Source: an uncultured Alphaproteobacteria bacterium (GTDB lineage: Bacteria; Pseudomonadota; Alphaproteobacteria; Micropepsales; Micropepsaceae). Taken from it: 64,000 bases of DNA. Below the pieces are notes generated by a model that was not told the origin of the DNA, made no database searches, and saw only the letters and a list, made by a program, of their open reading frames with translations. This document shows, one piece after another, positions 39,321 to 47,352 of this stretch (position 1 is the first letter of the stretch; each line of letters begins with the position of its first letter). The DNA is taken from assembly GCA_902826695.1 (NCBI GenBank), contig CADEFU010000002.1:62001-126000 (forward strand), given 5' to 3'. A program made the translations under genes and the position numbers.

Positions 39321-39539
39321 TCACGCGAGTTCAAGACTGCGTTGAGCGTGCTCGAGCACGGCATCGACTTGGGCATGCTCGACGCCTGGAAACCAGGCCA
39401 GAAACTCATCGACCGTTGCGCCGCCTTCGATGTTCTCGAACAGGGCCTTCACCGGCACGCGCGTTCCTTTGAAAAGCCAGGCGCCGCCGACTTTTCCGGG
39501 AATCCGCTCGACCGCGGGACACTGCGACCAGTCGATCAT
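39321..39539 (-). CDS. DUF433 domain protein, probable antitoxin
   Basis: A 72-residue protein with the DUF433 core: WSQCPAVERIPGKVGGAWLFKGTRVPVKALFENIEG in shortened form CPAVERIPGKVGG ... KGTRVPV, and a VDEFLAWFPGV helix-turn-helix-like end. DUF433 proteins commonly precede DUF5615 toxins and probably bind DNA. MIDWSQ at 39539 fits the family start; a longer frame to 39575 exists. No clear ribosome site. Confidence 0.78.
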   Translation of the reverse strand: MIDWSQCPAVERIPGKVGGAWLFKGTRVPVKALFENIEGGATVDEFLAWFPGVEHAQVDAVLEHAQRSLELA

Positions 39540-39589
39540 GCGGGTTAAGGTGGTGCGATTGCCGCGGAAATGCAAGCGGCCGTCACGGT

Positions 39590-39841
39590 TTAAGAGGGGC
39601 GAGTTCCAGGTTCCGGCCGCTGTCGCTCGCCCGCGAAAGCCTTAAACGTCAGAAACAAGGCAACAGCGAGCAGTGCGGCTTCCGTTGCGAACGCGATTGC
39701 CTCTTCACTCTCGGTCACGAAATAGCCTGCGCTTACTATGGTGACGTCGTCGGCCTGTATTGCCGGAATGAACCCGCCAGGATTGACCGCCTTGAGCTCT
39801 TTGTTGTGCTCAGCACTGACAAGCAAATCTGCCGGTTGCAC
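39590..39841 (-). CDS. possible small membrane-associated protein
   Basis: An open frame of 83 codons starting with GTG, with one hydrophobic stretch near its end (AALLAVALFLTFKAFAG). Codon use does not look clearly unlike its neighbours, but there is no ribosome site and no family I recognise. It may not be a gene. Confidence 0.3.
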   Translation of the reverse strand: MQPADLLVSAEHNKELKAVNPGGFIPAIQADDVTIVSAGYFVTESEEAIAFATEAALLAVALFLTFKAFAGERQRPEPGTRPS

Positions 39842-39904
39842 CGGTGCGAGCCGGGATCTTCAAATCCTCTTCCCTCAGTAAGCTTGTGGCGCGCAAGTGA
39901 TGGA

Positions 39905-40336
39905 TCATCCGCCGCCCAGTTGACGGACGCGAGCAACGCCTAGCATAGCGAATCCAAACAGCGCGACACCGAGCGGAATGTGGACCCACATGAGGTTGGC
40001 GCCCTCTGTCGAGGACTTGCCTACTGCCGTCTGGATGACGAGCACCACCCCCAGCGACAACAGCGTGAAACCAAGTTTCGGTCCGTTCGGGACGCGGCGT
40101 AGAGAGACGAGGGCGGAGAGGCCCGCGGCGAGCGTCGACGCGATCAGAACAAAGGCATTCAGCGAGTGCGCCCTGTGACCCCAATCGACGCCGGGCAACA
40201 TGAGACCGGCGAACACTGCCTGCGCGAATATAGCGGTGGCCAGCACTCCGGCGATGATGCTCCACCTTAGCCGCAAGCTGCGAGCGGGCTTGCTGGGTTC
40301 CGTTGCCGAGTCCGAGTGGACGGTTGCGGTACTCAT
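39905..40336 (-). CDS. four-segment membrane protein of unknown function
   Basis: A 143-residue protein with four predicted transmembrane segments (IIAGVLATAIFAQAVFAGLML, AFVLIASTLAAGLSALVSL, LGFTLLSLGVVLVIQTAVG and IPLGVALFGFAMLGVARV). HRAHSLNAF between segments 1 and 2 and MWVHIPLG before segment 4 carry conserved-looking histidines, as in DUF6220-like or haem-binding small membrane proteins. I cannot assign a function. It is 232 bases downstream of the VOC gene; that gap shows no feature. Confidence 0.65.
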   Translation of the reverse strand: MSTATVHSDSATEPSKPARSLRLRWSIIAGVLATAIFAQAVFAGLMLPGVDWGHRAHSLNAFVLIASTLAAGLSALVSLRRVPNGPKLGFTLLSLGVVLVIQTAVGKSSTEGANLMWVHIPLGVALFGFAMLGVARVRQLGGG

Positions 40337-40568
40337 CTTCGCCCTTTCCGCAGCCGACTCTTTCGACCTATCGGCTCCCTTGAACTGGTGCCCTCTGGCC
40401 TGCGGGCGACCCTGTGGCCTTCTCCTCCTCTGGCTTCATCGTTGCGGACCTGCGGTCGCGGCAGGTCGAGCAACGCTGCGATGACGTTCCATCGGTCGCG
40501 ACTCGACGGCGTTGCGTCCGCGCAGACAACGACATCGCGCTCGTCGGTTCTCATCCTCACCTTTCCTC

Positions 40569-40961
40569 TCACCTGAAGGCCGCGGGTTGGAAAAGTTCGA
40601 CAACGTTGCCCGAAGGATCTTGGAGTAGGATCTGCTTGCCGCCGGGGCCTTCGAGGATATCGTTTCGAAACCGCGCGCCGGCGGCGCGAAGGCGGGCGAC
40701 TTCGGCATGGATGTCGTCGACGATGAGGTGAATGCGGTTCCAACCGCCGGGCCCGGGTTTCGCGCCGTCCGGCATAGGCCGCCCGGCGGAGCTGGCCGGT
40801 CCGCTCAGCAGCAGCCGCAACTTGCCGCGCGCAACGTCGGCGAAGGCGGGCGGAAAGTTGGTCAAAACGTCAAAGCCAAGAATTTTCGTGTAGAAGGCGA
40901 CCGCCTTCTCAACGTCGTCGACCATGTAGCGGACGCTCACCATATCACTGTGCTTGGTCAT
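40569..40961 (-). CDS. VOC family protein (glyoxalase-like)
   Basis: A 130-residue vicinal-oxygen-chelate fold protein with two beta-alpha-beta-beta-beta modules (VRYMVDDVEKAVAFYTKILGFDV and IHLIVDDIHAEVARLRAAGARF ... LLQDPSGNVVELFQPA). The terminal Glu (VVEL) is a typical metal ligand. It has no Cys, which excludes the ArsI C-As lyase type despite the arsenic context. ATG 40961 follows GGGAGAG. It is the third gene after the ArsR-ArsC fusion. Confidence 0.85.
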   Translation of the reverse strand: MTKHSDMVSVRYMVDDVEKAVAFYTKILGFDVLTNFPPAFADVARGKLRLLLSGPASSAGRPMPDGAKPGPGGWNRIHLIVDDIHAEVARLRAAGARFRNDILEGPGGKQILLQDPSGNVVELFQPAAFR

Positions 40962-40984
40962 GGACTCTCCCGTGCAGCGGATGT

Positions 40985-41365
40985 TCAGTCGCGGATCGCG
41001 TGCGCCAGCGCGATCACAAAAGTATGGCTGCCCCCGGTGACGATGACCGTCCCTCCCTGGTTCACCACGGTGAGCTGCTGCTTGGTAAGCACCACATCGT
41101 GTGCGTGAAACAGGGCGCTCGTTGACAGGAGCTTCACGCCTCGTGGTGGCGGGACATGCAGAACCGCATAGGGAATCAGAAGCTCATGCGTATGGGGTAC
41201 GAATCCGTGACCTGAGCGGATGGCTAGGCTTGCGGCGCTTGGCACGCCTCCCGATGCGTGCGCCATCGAAGACAAACTCTGAACGGTCAGGAGTGCGCCG
41301 CCGACGCCCTTGATGAACCCTCTTCGGTCCGTTTTGATCTCGCTGTGGTGGTCGCGCATGTTCAT
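40985..41365 (-). CDS. Tat-exported protein with paired histidine motifs
   Basis: A 126-residue protein with a twin-arginine signal (TDRRGFIKGVGGALL, cleavage near AHA37). The mature part has HTH (58-60), HAH (87-89) and SHTF (about 113), each preceded by hydrophobic strands, so a metal-binding role is plausible. I recall similar short proteins with repeated GHxH-type motifs but no established function. It lies 13 bases after the ArsR-ArsC fusion and 23 bases before the VOC gene, so all three probably share a transcript. Confidence 0.7.
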   Translation of the reverse strand: MNMRDHHSEIKTDRRGFIKGVGGALLTVQSLSSMAHASGGVPSAASLAIRSGHGFVPHTHELLIPYAVLHVPPPRGVKLLSTSALFHAHDVVLTKQQLTVVNQGGTVIVTGGSHTFVIALAHAIRD

Positions 41366-41378
41366 ACCCTGGTTCCCA

Positions 41379-42149
41379 TCAGGTGGACGGTTGATCGCTA
41401 AGCCCAGCGAGCAAGAACTCGATGCGCGTCGCCAGTTCGGCGGCCGTTTGCCGGAACAGCTTGTAGGTGATGCGGTCGGATTCGCCGGTCGCGGGGTTCG
41501 CGATGCTCCAGTGGATGACCTCGGGGCGGCCGGGGAATTCGGGGCACACCTCGCGCACCCGATCGCACAAGCTGATCACCCAGTCGAAGCGCTGGTCAGC
41601 GAACACGTCCATGTGCTTGGACCCATGACCGCTAAGGTCGAGGCCGTATTCGTCTCGCATCACCCGCACGGCATTGGGGTGCAGTGGCTTGGGGTCGCTG
41701 CCGGCGCTCACCGCTTCGATGGCGCCACCCGATCGTGCCTTGATGAGCACCTCGGCCATTTGCGAGCGCGCGCTGTTGCCAGTGCAAAGGAACAGAATCT
41801 TCATCGGGCTGATCCGGGAGTGGTCACGCGAGGTAGGCTTGAGGCGGAGAGCAGGGTGCAATGCCCCCCCGGCGGCTGAGAGCTCTGCACCGATACGCGC
41901 CAGATCTGCTGTGTAGTAAGCATCCCGCCGATCGGCGGAACTCTGCCGCGCGGAAACCAGGCCGCCATCACGCAGCTTGCCAAGGTGATACGAGACGAGG
42001 TTCTGCGGTTCGCCGACCAACTCGGTCAACTCGTGCACGATGCGATCGCTCCGCGCGAGTTCACTCAGGAGGCGCCATCGCACCGGGTGCCCGGCTAGCT
42101 GCAGGAACTCAAACGGAGCGACTGTGCTGGCAGGATGATGTGGTCCCAT
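41379..42149 (-). CDS. ArsR-family regulator fused to ArsC-type arsenate reductase / LMW phosphatase
   Basis: A 256-residue fusion. Residues 1-100 form a winged-helix ArsR domain (AGHPVRWRLLSELARSDRIVHELTELV, QNLVSYHLGKLRDGGLVSARQ), and residues 116-250 a low-molecular-weight phosphatase fold with the P-loop FLCTGNSARSQ (C122) and a late Asp in GRPEVIHWSIANPA. Such fusions are known. The ArsR part contains no Cys, so it cannot bind arsenite through a Cys triad as classical ArsR does. The ATG lies where a leaderless transcript could begin, just after a candidate -10. Confidence 0.88.
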   Translation of the reverse strand: MGPHHPASTVAPFEFLQLAGHPVRWRLLSELARSDRIVHELTELVGEPQNLVSYHLGKLRDGGLVSARQSSADRRDAYYTADLARIGAELSAAGGALHPALRLKPTSRDHSRISPMKILFLCTGNSARSQMAEVLIKARSGGAIEAVSAGSDPKPLHPNAVRVMRDEYGLDLSGHGSKHMDVFADQRFDWVISLCDRVREVCPEFPGRPEVIHWSIANPATGESDRITYKLFRQTAAELATRIEFLLAGLSDQPST

Positions 42150-42162
42150 GTCGGACTACATA

Positions 42163-42198
42163 CATCAAATTCATTAGATACGTCAATATCATTTGATG
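42163..42198 (-). promoter_or_regulatory. dyad and promoter upstream of the ArsR-ArsC fusion
   Basis: CATCAAAT (42163-42170) and ATTTGATG (42191-42198) form a perfect 8-bp inverted repeat around a 20-base spacer. On the minus strand the spacer holds TTGACG as a -35, and TATGTA follows about 18 bases later, about ten bases before the ATG. The dyad therefore brackets the promoter, as expected of an autoregulated repressor site. Confidence 0.55.
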
Positions 42199-42214
42199 AA
42201 TAATATCACAGCGA

Positions 42215-42313
42215 AAGGGCGGGCTGGAAGCCCGCGCTCCCGGGATTTGGTTGGCTTAGGCGGTGCGTCGGTGTTGCGTCCGCAAGGGCCGGCTGGGAAG
42301 CCGGCGCTCCCAG
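42215..42313 (+). repeat. REP-like repeat, family II, copies e and f (tandem)
   Basis: Copy e (42215-42244) reads AAGGGCGGGCTGGAAGCCCG plus CGCTCCCGGG; copy f (42284-42313) reads AAGGGCCGGCTGGGAAGCCG plus GCGCTCCCAGG. Both are in the same orientation, 40 bases apart. The stems differ (GGGC/GCCC and CCGGC/GCCGG) but both pair. Confidence 0.8.
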
Positions 42314-42635
42314 GCGATTCGGTCATGCGTTCTTGTGGCGTGGTTTGTGGCGTTCTACTTGGCTGGGGGGTGAAACTTTGGGCGGGTTTTCGCCGGGCTT
42401 CGTTAACCGATCCGGCTTTTCCTGCATGGCAGGTTTGCGCGGCGGGCATTGGTGCTGCCGTATTTGCTGCCCATATTTGCGCGCCAGAAGCGGCACGTGG
42501 GCCATCGCTCGCGCCGGTTCTTTAGAGGGGCATCACGCTCGTTCTCACGCCCGCGTTTTCGGGGCCACGCGCCGCTTGTTCTTGCGGCCTCCATGACCTT
42601 TCCCGACGTTTGGGCTTTTTCCAACAGAGGTCACA
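42314..42635 (+). other. long leader region of kup without a recognised gene
   Basis: About 320 bases separate the family II repeats from the kup start. Open frames on both strands are short and unlike any known protein. No riboswitch class I know fits. The stretch could be a transcribed leader with regulatory structure, or simply decayed sequence. Confidence 0.4.
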
Positions 42636-44531
42636 ATGACTGCGGTTCAAACCGTTTCTGCGGGGCGTAGCCCCGTGGCTTTGCTTGCGCTTGGCGCGCT
42701 CGGCGTCGTTTACGGCGACATCGGTACCAGTCCGCTCTATGCGGTGAAGGAGTCGCTTGCGGCCGCCAAGGCGTCGGGCGCGGATTTGCAGACGGTCGTC
42801 TACGGCGTTCTCTCGCTCGTGTTTTGGGCGGTGACGATCGTCGTGTCGGCGAAGTACGTGCTGTTCATTATGCAGGCTGACAACCGGGGCGAAGGCGGCG
42901 TGCTGGCGCTGATGGCCAAGGCGCTACAGGTAAAGCCCGAAGATCGCGTGCGGCGCGGCATCATCGTGGCGGCGGCCATGGCGGGTGCGGCGCTGTTCTA
43001 TGGCGATGCGATGATTACGCCCGCGATCTCCGTTTTGTCCGCGGTCGAAGGTTTGGAGGTGCTTGCGCCGCAGCTTGAGACGATCGTCGTGCCGATTGCG
43101 CTGATCATTCTGATCGGGCTCTTTGCCATCCAATCGCGCGGTACGGGTGCGATCGGCTTGATCGCGGGGCCGATCACCGGGGTCTATTTTTTGTCGATCG
43201 CGGCGCTTGGGGTCGTGCAGATCCTCGATCGTCCCGACGTGGTGCTTGCCGCGCTCAATCCGCTGAACGGTGCGGCGTTTGTCGCCGCGCATCCGCATGT
43301 CGGGTTCGTGACGCTGGGCGTTGTCTTTTTGGCGGTGACGGGTGCGGAGGCGATCTATGCCGATATGGGCCATTTCGGGGCGAAGCCGATCCGGTGGGCT
43401 TGGTTCTTGCTCGTCTTTCCGGCGCTGTTCCTGAACTACGCGGGGCAGGGCGCGCTCGTTCTTCTGCATCCGGAGAAGGCCGAGAACCCGTTCTATCTGA
43501 TGGTGCCGGGTTGGGCGCTCGTGCCGATGATCATTCTGGCGACGTTGGCGACAATCATCGCTTCGCAGGCCGTGATCTCGGGCGCGTTTTCGATCACGCG
43601 GCAGGCAATTCAGCTGGGGCTTTTGCCGCGCATGCGCGTGTTGCACACGTCGGACCGCGAGAGCGGGCAGATCTATATGCCGGCGGTGAACTGGCTGCTG
43701 CTTGCGGCGGTCGCCTGGCTTGTGCTCGCGTTCAAGTCGTCGTCGGCGCTTGCAAACGCTTACGGCATCGCCGTGACGGGCACGATGGTTGCGACCAGCG
43801 TCATCGCGTTCTTCGTGATGCGCGACGTTTGGCATTGGCGGGCTTGGCAGGCGGCGGCGGTGACGCTGGTTTTCCTGGCGATCGACGTGACGTTTCTTTC
43901 GGCGAATATGCTGAAGTTCGTCGAAGGCGGGTGGCTGCCGGTTGCGACCGGGCTTGCTTTGGTGTTGGCGATTTGGACGTGGCGCGAGGGGCGGGAGATT
44001 CTCTTCGCGTTGCGCACCAAGGGGTCGATTCCGCTCGACGACTTTATCGGCACGCTGAACGTCGGCTCCGTGCAGCGCGTCGGCGGTACGGCCGTTTACA
44101 TGACGCCGGTGACCGATGCGGTGCCCAGCGCGTTGCTGCACAACCTCAAGCACAATCGCGTGCTGCATGAGCGGGTCGTCATGCTCACCGTGCGAACGGA
44201 GGAAATTCCGCATGTCGAGGAGAGCCAGCGCGTGACGGTGGAGGCGCTGCCGAAGAAGTTCTATCGGGTGATCTTGCGCTATGGCTTTATGGAAAAGCCT
44301 GACGTGACTGACGGCCTTTCGCGCTGCGACCCGTTGGGTCTTCCCATCGACATGATGCAGACGTCGTTCTTCCTCGGGCGCGAGAATCTGGTGCCCTCGG
44401 TGCATCCGCGCATGGCGCTGTGGCGCGAGAATTTGTTCATCGCGCTTAACAAGCTGTCGCAAAGCGCGCCGGACTTCTTTCGTATTCCGGCCGATCGCGT
44501 GATCGAGGTGGGCACGAAGGTGGAGATTTAG
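42636..44531 (+). CDS. kup: KUP family potassium uptake protein
   Basis: A 631-residue potassium transporter with about 12 transmembrane segments (up to about residue 455) and a cytoplasmic C-terminal domain (about 460-631). The hallmark GVVYGDIGTSPLYAVKE is near the N-terminus, and GDAMITPAISVLSAVEGLEV follows. KUP proteins import K+ with protons. ATG 42636 is used; AACAGAGGTCACA upstream provides a GAGG ribosome site. It is the last gene before ubiB and is transcribed towards it, with a family I repeat between the two. Confidence 0.95.
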   Translation: MTAVQTVSAGRSPVALLALGALGVVYGDIGTSPLYAVKESLAAAKASGADLQTVVYGVLSLVFWAVTIVVSAKYVLFIMQADNRGEGGVLALMAKALQVKPEDRVRRGIIVAAAMAGAALFYGDAMITPAISVLSAVEGLEVLAPQLETIVVPIALIILIGLFAIQSRGTGAIGLIAGPITGVYFLSIAALGVVQILDRPDVVLAALNPLNGAAFVAAHPHVGFVTLGVVFLAVTGAEAIYADMGHFGAKPIRWAWFLLVFPALFLNYAGQGALVLLHPEKAENPFYLMVPGWALVPMIILATLATIIASQAVISGAFSITRQAIQLGLLPRMRVLHTSDRESGQIYMPAVNWLLLAAVAWLVLAFKSSSALANAYGIAVTGTMVATSVIAFFVMRDVWHWRAWQAAAVTLVFLAIDVTFLSANMLKFVEGGWLPVATGLALVLAIWTWREGREILFALRTKGSIPLDDFIGTLNVGSVQRVGGTAVYMTPVTDAVPSALLHNLKHNRVLHERVVMLTVRTEEIPHVEESQRVTVEALPKKFYRVILRYGFMEKPDVTDGLSRCDPLGLPIDMMQTSFFLGRENLVPSVHPRMALWRENLFIALNKLSQSAPDFFRIPADRVIEVGTKVEI

Positions 44532-44543
44532 TCTGTGCGGGTA

Positions 44544-44743
44544 TCTCCCCCGAGCAAGGCTCGGGGGAGTGGGTGCGCAACGAAGTTGCTGCACCCGAGG
44601 GGGGCTGCGCTGAACTCGAAGAACTGGGCTCAAATCTGATTGGGGGCTTGTCACCACCGCTCAGCTGCCCCCCCTCGGGTGCAGCACACCTTCGCTACGC
44701 TACGGCGTGCGTACCCACTCCCCCAACGAAGTTGGAGGAGACA
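44544..44743. repeat. composite palindromic repeat, family I, locus C (two inverted units)
   Basis: Unit C1 (44544-44612, plus) reads TCTCCCCC, stem GAGC/GCTC, GGGGGAGTGGGTGCGC, stem AAC/GTT, CTGCACCCGAGGGGGG, CTGCGCTG. Unit C2 (44661-44743, minus) is the reverse arrangement with stems AAC/GTT and CGT.../...ACG. Faces inward like locus A. It lies between the convergent ends of kup and ubiB and could act as a transcription barrier. Confidence 0.85.
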
Positions 44744-44754
44744 GCGTTTGTGAT

Positions 44755-46326
44755 TCAGAACTGCGCGATGGCCAGCGCGGCCAATGCCAGTGCGCCGATC
44801 CAAATCGCGACGCGGGCGTGGGCGGTTTGGCGGGTTTGGGCGTCGGCGATGGCGCGGGTGGAGTCGGGGTGGAGTTTGACGCCGCCTTGCGAGAGTTGGG
44901 CGGCGATTTGTTCGGCGTTCTTCAGGACTTCGGGGAATGCGGCGATGGCGCGGCCCAAGGTCGACATGCCTTCGGCGGCTTGGTTTAGGCGGGCTTGCGG
45001 GCCGACCTGGTCGATCATCCATTGTTCGACGACGGGTTTGGCCGAGTCCCAGATCGAGTGTTGCGGGTCGAGTTGGCGGGCGACGCCTTCGACGACGACC
45101 ATCGTCTTTTGCAGCATCGCGAGTTGCGGCTGCATTTGCATGTCGAACATGCGCGTCACTTCGAACAGCTGCGTGAGCAGGCGCGCCATCGACATGTTGC
45201 TGGCGGGGCGGCCGAAGATTGGTTCGCCGATGGCGCGGAGCGCTTGCGCGAAGTCTTCGACGCTGTGGCGCGGGGGGACGAAGCCTACGGCCAGGTGGAT
45301 GTCGGCGACGCGGCGGTAGTCGCGGCTTAAGAAGCCCGCCAGCGTTTCGGCCATGAAGCGGCGCGAGAGCGTGTCGAGGCGGCCCATGATGCCGAAGTCG
45401 ACGGCGACGAGGTTGCCTTTCGCATCCACGAACAGGTTTCCGGGGTGCATGTCGGCGTGGAAGAAGCCGTCGCGCAACGCGTGGCGCAGGAAACTTTGGA
45501 TGACGTTCGTCGCGATGCGCTTTAGGTCGTGGCCTTTGGCGCGCAGCGTTTCGATGTCTTTGAGCGGTGTTGCGTCGATCCACTCGGTGGCGAGGATGCG
45601 GCGGGTTGTGAGGTCCCAGTCGACTTCGGGGACGCGGAAGTCCGGGTCGTTCTTGATGTTGCCGGCGAACTCCGCGGCGGCTGCCGCTTCCAGGCGCAGG
45701 TCCATTTCGATGGCAACGGAGCGGGCGAGCGTGTCGACGCCCGCAGTCGGCTTCATGCGGCGGCCTTCCTCGCCGCCGAAATATTCGGCTTGGCGGGCGG
45801 CCCAGGCAAAGGCTTCGAGTTCGCGGGCGAAGTCGCGCTCGATGTTGGGGCGTAGGATTTTGATGGCGCGGAATCGTTTCGGCTCACCGTCGTTGGTGCG
45901 CAGTTCGACCTTGTGAACTTGCGCGATCGAAGCGGCGGCGATTGCTTCGCCGATGTCGCCAAGGCGCTGCACGTTGTCGCCGAGTTCCGCGCTAAGAATT
46001 GCGCGCGCTTGGTCGGCGGGGAACGGCGGCAGGCGATCTTGCAGTTCCGACATGTCGCGCGCGATGTCGGTGCCGATGACGTCGGGGCGGGTCGCAAGGA
46101 ATTGACCCATCTTGATGTAAGAGGGGCCGAGCTTACCGAGCGCGCGGGCGAGGCGTTCGCCGCTGCGGCCGCGGGCTTCGGCCTTCGATCGCGGGAAGAT
46201 GAATTTCAGCAGCTTCGCTTGCGGTGGGGCGAGGTCTTCCCACTCCGGCGGCGGTAGCACGCCATGGCTGCCCAGTACGCGGCCTGCGCGCATCAGGCGG
46301 CCGATCATGGCGAGTGAGCGGAACAT
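44755..46326 (-). CDS. ubiB: UbiB, ubiquinone biosynthesis ABC1/ADCK-type kinase-like protein
   Basis: A 523-residue atypical kinase needed for ubiquinone biosynthesis. The KxGQ motif typical of the family is in LGPSYIKMGQFLATRPD (about 70), the Ala-rich loop is AAASIAQVHK, and the catalytic HADMHPGNLFV and DFGIMGRLD are visible. The C-terminus ends with a hydrophobic segment (VAIWIGALALAALAIAQF) that anchors it to the membrane. It follows ubiE after a 198-base gap that contains a long inverted repeat. Confidence 0.95.
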   Translation of the reverse strand: MFRSLAMIGRLMRAGRVLGSHGVLPPPEWEDLAPPQAKLLKFIFPRSKAEARGRSGERLARALGKLGPSYIKMGQFLATRPDVIGTDIARDMSELQDRLPPFPADQARAILSAELGDNVQRLGDIGEAIAAASIAQVHKVELRTNDGEPKRFRAIKILRPNIERDFARELEAFAWAARQAEYFGGEEGRRMKPTAGVDTLARSVAIEMDLRLEAAAAAEFAGNIKNDPDFRVPEVDWDLTTRRILATEWIDATPLKDIETLRAKGHDLKRIATNVIQSFLRHALRDGFFHADMHPGNLFVDAKGNLVAVDFGIMGRLDTLSRRFMAETLAGFLSRDYRRVADIHLAVGFVPPRHSVEDFAQALRAIGEPIFGRPASNMSMARLLTQLFEVTRMFDMQMQPQLAMLQKTMVVVEGVARQLDPQHSIWDSAKPVVEQWMIDQVGPQARLNQAAEGMSTLGRAIAAFPEVLKNAEQIAAQLSQGGVKLHPDSTRAIADAQTRQTAHARVAIWIGALALAALAIAQF

Positions 46327-46357
46327 TACGTGCTGCTCCGCTGCTGAATAAGAAGGG

Positions 46358-46509
46358 TTTCACGCGAAGCCGCGAAAACAAGGAAAGACGCGAACAGTTG
46401 TGCGTCTCCTTCTCGCGCGAAGCGCAATCCGAGATTCATCGCGCCTGCAGCGCAAGAGGAGAGCGCACTCTCTTCGCGTCTTTCCTTGTTTTCGCGGCTT
46501 CGCGTGAAA
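46358..46509. repeat. 152-bp element with perfect 37-bp terminal inverted repeats
   Basis: The arms 46358-46394 and 46473-46509 are exact reverse complements over 37 bases (left arm begins TTTCACGCGAAGCCGCG). The 78-base centre also pairs partly (GTGCG...CGCGC near 46401 with GCGCAAGAG...GCGCAC near 46450-46468). It contains no gene and is too short for a transposase. It lies between ubiE and ubiB, transcribed in the same direction, and in RNA would form one long hairpin. Confidence 0.9.
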
Positions 46510-46524
46510 TTCTCTTGCATAGTG

Positions 46525-47304
46525 CTAGCGCTTCCAGCCCGAATGCATCGCGACGATGCCGCCGGTCATGTCGCGCCACTTCACTTGGCTGAAGCCGGCG
46601 GCCGTGATCATGTCGGCGAATTGTTGTTGGGGCGGGAAGCGGCGGATGCTTTCGACGAGATATTGGTATGACGCGCGATCGTTCGTGACGGCTTGGCCGA
46701 TGAGCGGGATCGCGTTGAACGACCAGAGATCGTAGAGCCGGCTCAAAATCGGGTTGTCGACTTTCGAGAACTCGAGGCAGAGGAAGTGGCCGCCGGGTTT
46801 GAGCACGCGGTATGCCTCGGCGAGCGCTTTGTCGATGTGGGTAACGTTTCTGATGCCGAAGGCGATCGTATAGGCGTCGAAGCTTGCGTCCGGCATCGGC
46901 AGCTTTTCGGCGTCGCCGCAAGAAAAGGTGATGCGCTCGCCAAAGCCGCGGTCGCGCGCGCGTTCGCGGCCGACGGCCAGCATGTCCGGATTGATGTCGC
47001 AGACGACGGCTTCGCCGGGTTTGCTGCCTAAGCGCTCCAGGAAGCGGAAGGCGATGTCGGCGGTGCCGCCGGCGACGTCGAGCAGGCGCATGCCGGGCTC
47101 CGGCGAGAGCCAGTCGATCAGCTCGTCTTTCCAAAGACGGTGCACGCCCATCGACATCAGGTCGTTCATGACGTCGTAACGGCGGGCGACGCTGGTGAAC
47201 ACTTCGCCGACCAGGCGCGATTTCTCGTCCTCCGCCACAGTGCGGAAGCCGAAGGAAACGGTGGGCTTTTCGTCGGCTGTCATTTGTCGTCTTTGGGGGC
47301 TCAC
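46525..47304 (-). CDS. ubiE: ubiquinone/menaquinone biosynthesis C-methyltransferase
   Basis: A 259-residue SAM-dependent methyltransferase acting on the benzoquinol ring in ubiquinone synthesis. The SAM loop [16 protein letters not shown], the UbiE patterns [18 protein letters not shown] and [24 protein letters not shown], and the closing [21 protein letters not shown] are all present. It is divergent from mutM, with 48 bases between the start codons. Confidence 0.97.
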   Translation of the reverse strand: MSPQRRQMTADEKPTVSFGFRTVAEDEKSRLVGEVFTSVARRYDVMNDLMSMGVHRLWKDELIDWLSPEPGMRLLDVAGGTADIAFRFLERLGSKPGEAVVCDINPDMLAVGRERARDRGFGERITFSCGDAEKLPMPDASFDAYTIAFGIRNVTHIDKALAEAYRVLKPGGHFLCLEFSKVDNPILSRLYDLWSFNAIPLIGQAVTNDRASYQYLVESIRRFPPQQQFADMITAAGFSQVKWRDMTGGIVAMHSGWKR

Positions 47305-47352
47305 CGTTACATAGTGCTCGTAAATTCCTTGAGCTAGGTTACACAGCGTCCC

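Noticed and set aside
40569-40961. VOC protein as ArsI C-As lyase in the arsenic operon
   Set aside because: ArsI needs Cys residues for trivalent organoarsenicals; this protein has none.
46358-46509. The 37-bp inverted repeat as an insertion sequence
   Set aside because: No transposase can fit in 152 bp; at most a non-autonomous element.
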